Source: Armatimonadota bacterium (lineage in GTDB: Bacteria; Armatimonadota; Chthonomonadetes; Chthonomonadales; Chthonomonadaceae). Taken from it: DNA of 9,091 nt. Made by a program: the position numbers and the translations under genes. Position 1 is the first letter of the stretch, and each line of letters begins with the position of its first letter. The notes below the pieces were generated by a model. The model saw only the letters and a program-made list of their open reading frames with translations. It was not told where the DNA came from and ran no database searches. The stretch spans positions 10,757 through 19,847 of the forward strand of contig JAPLCR010000616.1 of NCBI GenBank assembly GCA_026392135.1. Direction: 5' to 3'. Of the stretch, positions 6,402 to 9,091 are shown in pieces.

Positions 6402-7241
6402 CTATCGTCCTGCGCTAGGGTGTCGTGTTACCGTCACTCCATCTGGTTCAATCAGTAGGCGATTGTAGTGATAAGGTGGCTCCATAGCGGCGCGTTGCGC
6501 GTCGGTCAGTTCGCTGACCCATTCTGGGAAACTCGTCTGATGATACCCGCCCGCATAGTGCAGGTAGTGCGGTGAGTAGCGATAGAGCAGAGAGCGGCGC
6601 TCGTGTTCCGCCGTCCAAGGCAGAGTGCCGTGTGTGGTGGCTTCATCGAATATCAGCAGGTCGCCCTTTTTACAGGAGATGTTCTTAACGAGATCTCGAT
6701 CCGCCTCCCACTCAAGAATGTCTTGCGGACAAGCGAAGTTCGACTTGTGGCTTCCCGGTATGGCACAAAAGCCGCCGTCTCCGTCGTTCACATCCGCCAA
6801 CTGAAACTGGAATACCACCATTCCGGTGCGGATCTTACCGTTCTGATAGTGATACGATGCCAAGCCGAAATAGTCGTGTCCGGGACCATGCAGAATAAGC
6901 CCTTCCGCTCCCGCGTGGGTAAACAGGGCAAATGGTGAGTGATCCATGCGCCAGCCTCGCCCCATAAGAGTGTCAAGATAGGGAATAGACTTCTTGTGAA
7001 CCAATAGATCGCGGAAAGGCTGACTGTGGGGTTTTTCCCACTCCAACATTCCTGAATAAAGCCCACGCTTATGCCCTGTAAGGGTAGTTGAGTTACCTAT
7101 AAAGGAGTTACCGTCTTCCCCCATTTTATCACGGTTCGCGTCAAACGATTCGTTGAGCCGGTCTACCTCTTCAGGAGTTAGGAAGTTGGGTACGACCAGA
7201 TAGCCTTGGATATCGTAGAGATACTTCTCTTTTTCGTTCAT
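6402..7241 (-). CDS. Phytanoyl-CoA dioxygenase (PhyH) family 2-oxoglutarate/Fe(II) oxygenase
   Basis: This 279-residue cytoplasmic enzyme of the PhyH double-stranded beta-helix fold is predicted to couple 2-oxoglutarate decarboxylation to oxidation of an unknown substrate. The N-terminus has the classic YDIQGYLVVPNFLTPEEV. Further hallmarks are GDGGFCAIPGSHKSN at 154-168, GDLLIFDEATTHGTLPW at 193-209 and RRSLLYRYSP at 215-224. His204 and Arg215 are 11 apart, as are the distal iron His and the 2-oxoglutarate Arg of human PHYH. The proximal site is odd: His118 lies in HGPGHD, so the usual HxD acid position is Pro120; Asp123 is the nearest acid. Start at 7241 is chosen for AAGAGG 6 bp upstream; a GTG six codons earlier lacks one. 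A terminator follows. It is transcribed divergently from the membrane-protein gene. The substrate cannot be told from sequence. Confidence 0.92.
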   Translation of the reverse strand: MNEKEKYLYDIQGYLVVPNFLTPEEVDRLNESFDANRDKMGEDGNSFIGNSTTLTGHKRGLYSGMLEWEKPHSQPFRDLLVHKKSIPYLDTLMGRGWRMDHSPFALFTHAGAEGLILHGPGHDYFGLASYHYQNGKIRTGMVVFQFQLADVNDGDGGFCAIPGSHKSNFACPQDILEWEADRDLVKNISCKKGDLLIFDEATTHGTLPWTAEHERRSLLYRYSPHYLHYAGGYHQTSFPEWVSELTDAQRAAMEPPYHYNRLLIEPDGVTVTRHPSAGR

Positions 7242-7360
7242 GGTGTGCCTCTTTGCCACTTGAGATGTGTTGCGTGAATAGTACGCCTCTCAAAGTTGGG
7301 TTAAGGCAGAAGGTTTTCCTGCACGAATTTGCCATGTTTGAATTTTTTTAGGAGATAGTA
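7242..7360. other. Divergent intergenic region between the oxygenase and membrane-protein genes
   Basis: These 119 bp must carry promoters for both divergent genes. On the minus strand a TTAACC string followed about 15 bp later by TACTAT is a weak -35/-10 candidate for the oxygenase gene. On the plus strand I find no convincing pair, only a T-rich leader before GGAG at 7351-7354. No operator-like perfect palindrome stands out. Confidence 0.35.
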
Positions 7361-9091
7361 ATGCCTACTGATGCGGAAGCCTCGTCAACGCCGTCGAGTA
7401 CTCCTGTAAAACCCACCCCCATCACCGCCCGCGCGGTGATGCTTGGGCTAATAGGGGCGGTACAAGCCTGTATGCTTCAGGTGGTCACAAAGGTCAGCCC
7501 ACACAATGTGATGCTCCCCTACCAGAGTGCCCTAACGCTTCTGACGGGGGCTATCTTCTGGCTCTTTCTGATGGCGATGCTAAACGTATTTTTGCGCCGT
7601 TACCTCCCACGACACGCCCTGCGCCCCTCCGAGTTTGCCGTGATATACGGTCTTACCACTGTCGCCGCCGCTATCGGGGCACAAGACCAACTCATGCAGC
7701 TCTTTCCAATGTTTGTCTTTCCGTTTCGCGCCTCGCAAGATTTAGAGATGGGGCGCTACCGCCCTTTCATTCCACATTGGCTCGTCCCTCAAGACCCGTC
7801 TGTAGTAGAGCCTTACTACTACGGCGTAACTAACTTCTGGCAGCTACACCTCCTGAAAGCGTGGATACTGCCTATCAGCGTATGGATGCTCTGGCTTACT
7901 GCACTCGGAGTGACTCTGTGGGCTTGGAACGTGATTTTACGGCACCGTTGGATGGATTCAGACCGCCTCGCTTTTCCCTCTATCCAACTTCCTCTTGAGA
8001 TGTGTAAGGAGGCAGGTTTCGGGGGTGCGGTCTCCGGCAAACTGTTCTGGGCAGGCTTCAGCATCACGGCGATTATTGTCTCCCTCGATCAAATACACAA
8101 CCGCTTTCCTGCCGTACCTTCTGTACCTCTAGGCTTTATTGCGAACCCGCTTCTAGATGCTCTGCCCGCCCCCTGGAAAGCCCTCTCCCCCATGACCCTA
8201 ACGTGGGATCCCATTCACCTCGGAATCTCCTACTTTATTCCAATGGACATTCTCTTTAGCGGTTGGTTCTTCTATCTTCTCCGAAAACTAGAGGAGGTGT
8301 TTGGGTACAGTATGGGGTGGCGGGAGTTGGGGTGGGATGCCGCAGGCTTCCCCTACACTCGCTCACAGGCGGCGGGTGCATGGATGGCTCTCTTCTTCTT
8401 ATTGGTATGGGCAGAGAGAAAGCAGTTTGAGCGCGTACTACGTGCCGCATTTAGTAGGCGTACCGTAATGGACGATTCTAAAGAACCCGCCTCCTACACA
8501 ACAGCCGCACGCTGCTTTGTGGTAGGAATGTTGTTTCTCTATGGGTTTAGTGTCTATAGCGGTATGTCGTGGTGGCTTGCACTTATTTTCTATATTTTCT
8601 TTTGGATGCTAAACGTTACTATGACGCGCCTCTACGCTCAGGTAGGTCCACCGATTTTAGAACTCTACTTTCTCGACCCGCAAGCAACGATAACACGTGC
8701 TATCGGAACGGTAGGGCATCAACCCGGCTCTCTTACTATGTTCTCCCTGATGTACTGGTATAACCGTACTGATAGGGGACACCCAATGGCACACCAACTC
8801 TCAACTTTCAAAATCGCGCAAGCCACGAATACGGATATGCGTGGAATAGGAAAATGGGTGCTGGTGGCGTTTGTAGTGGGCTGTGTGACCTGTATGCTTA
8901 CCGCCCTGCACTGGGCATATCGGGTGGGAGAAGACCAGTGGCAGGAAGGAGGATGGAAAGAAGCCTTCTCTCCTCTTGCGGTTTCCCGTATTCAGCAGTG
9001 GGTAACTACGCCAAAAGGACCTGTTTGGAGCGAGGTGGGAGGTATGCTTACGGGGGGTATAGTGGCTCTCACACTTGCAAAAATAAGCTAC
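7361..9091 (+). CDS. Polytopic membrane protein resembling DUF6785/DUF6784 (OPT-like), 3' end cut by window edge
   Basis: 577 codons are open to the window edge with no stop. A polar N-terminus of about 20 residues rich in Ser, Thr and Pro precedes TARAVMLGLIGAVQA, the start of the first membrane helix. Further hydrophobic spans are at about 56-79, 91-107, 166-192, 227-243, 290-308, 337-351, 384-400, 402-418 and 496-518. Family-like blocks are DRLAFPSIQLPLEM (201-214), YFIPMDILFSGWFFYLL (291-307) and RLYAQVGPP (423-431). The RLAFPS loop recalls oligopeptide (OPT) transporters, and I believe it belongs with the DUF6785/DUF6784 proteins of environmental bacteria; that link is from memory. Transport is plausible but unproven and the substrate is unknown. 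GGAG sits 6 bp before the ATG. It is transcribed divergently from the oxygenase gene. Confidence 0.83.
   Translation, partial: MPTDAEASSTPSSTPVKPTPITARAVMLGLIGAVQACMLQVVTKVSPHNVMLPYQSALTLLTGAIFWLFLMAMLNVFLRRYLPRHALRPSEFAVIYGLTTVAAAIGAQDQLMQLFPMFVFPFRASQDLEMGRYRPFIPHWLVPQDPSVVEPYYYGVTNFWQLHLLKAWILPISVWMLWLTALGVTLWAWNVILRHRWMDSDRLAFPSIQLPLEMCKEAGFGGAVSGKLFWAGFSITAIIVSLDQIHNRFPAVPSVPLGFIANPLLDALPAPWKALSPMTLTWDPIHLGISYFIPMDILFSGWFFYLLRKLEEVFGYSMGWRELGWDAAGFPYTRSQAAGAWMALFFLLVWAERKQFERVLRAAFSRRTVMDDSKEPASYTTAARCFVVGMLFLYGFSVYSGMSWWLALIFYIFFWMLNVTMTRLYAQVGPPILELYFLDPQATITRAIGTVGHQPGSLTMFSLMYWYNRTDRGHPMAHQLSTFKIAQATNTDMRGIGKWVLVAFVVGCVTCMLTALHWAYRVGEDQWQEGGWKEAFSPLAVSRIQQWVTTPKGPVWSEVGGMLTGGIVALTLAKISY

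Noticed and set aside
7298..7350. Possible third copy of the intergenic repeat (GGTTAAGGCA, then GAATTT and GTTTGAAT)
   Set aside because: Only short blocks match, large gaps are needed, and the 13-mer core is absent.

Overview
The window holds seven genes. Five complete minus-strand genes and one minus-strand gene cut by the left edge lie to the left of position 7250. One plus-strand gene runs off the right edge. I see no rRNA, tRNA, CRISPR array, insertion sequence or reverse transcriptase. The mixture of a PhyH-type dioxygenase of the GDGGFCxIPGSHK kind, a large OPT-like membrane protein resembling the DUF6785/DUF6784 families, a signal-peptide HEAT-like protein and a membrane-anchored subtilase fits an uncultured or environmental bacterium of the Armatimonadota / Planctomycetota / Poribacteria kind. 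Armatimonadota is my best guess, from family distribution recalled from memory only.

Layout, right to left on the minus strand. A PhyH-family 2-oxoglutarate oxygenase (6402-7241) ends at a strong intrinsic terminator (6347-6382). Next come a 66-residue unrecognised protein (6034-6234) and a 611-residue secreted protein (4148-5983), 49 bp apart and probably co-transcribed; the second gene's Shine-Dalgarno sits inside a small hairpin. Then comes a two-gene unit: an ABC/SMC-type ATPase (2583-3974) followed after 6 bp by an HNH nuclease of the TIGR02646/PtuB type (1866-2576). This has the composition and order of a Septu anti-phage system (PtuA-PtuB). After a 99-bp leader with a 13-bp palindrome and a hairpin comes an S8 subtilisin-like protease with a fervidolysin-like propeptide region and an unusual C-terminal multi-helix membrane domain (1-1766, open at the window edge). 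Divergently, from 7361 rightward, is the DUF6785-like membrane protein.

How they work together. Only the ATPase-HNH pair is a recognisable functional unit: in characterised Septu systems the ATPase and nuclease form one complex that restricts phage. The absence of a terminator between the HNH gene and the protease leaves open that all three are on one transcript, but nothing else ties the protease to defence. The most intriguing unexplained signal is a roughly 62-bp degenerate repeat present twice in the same orientation, once ahead of the ATPase gene (4048-4109) and once ahead of the 66-residue gene (6279-6341). Its differences are mostly transitions, it carries a 1-nt indel that argues against coding, and one small hairpin shows a G-C to A-T covariation. 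It may be a structured RNA element or a genome-wide intergenic repeat.
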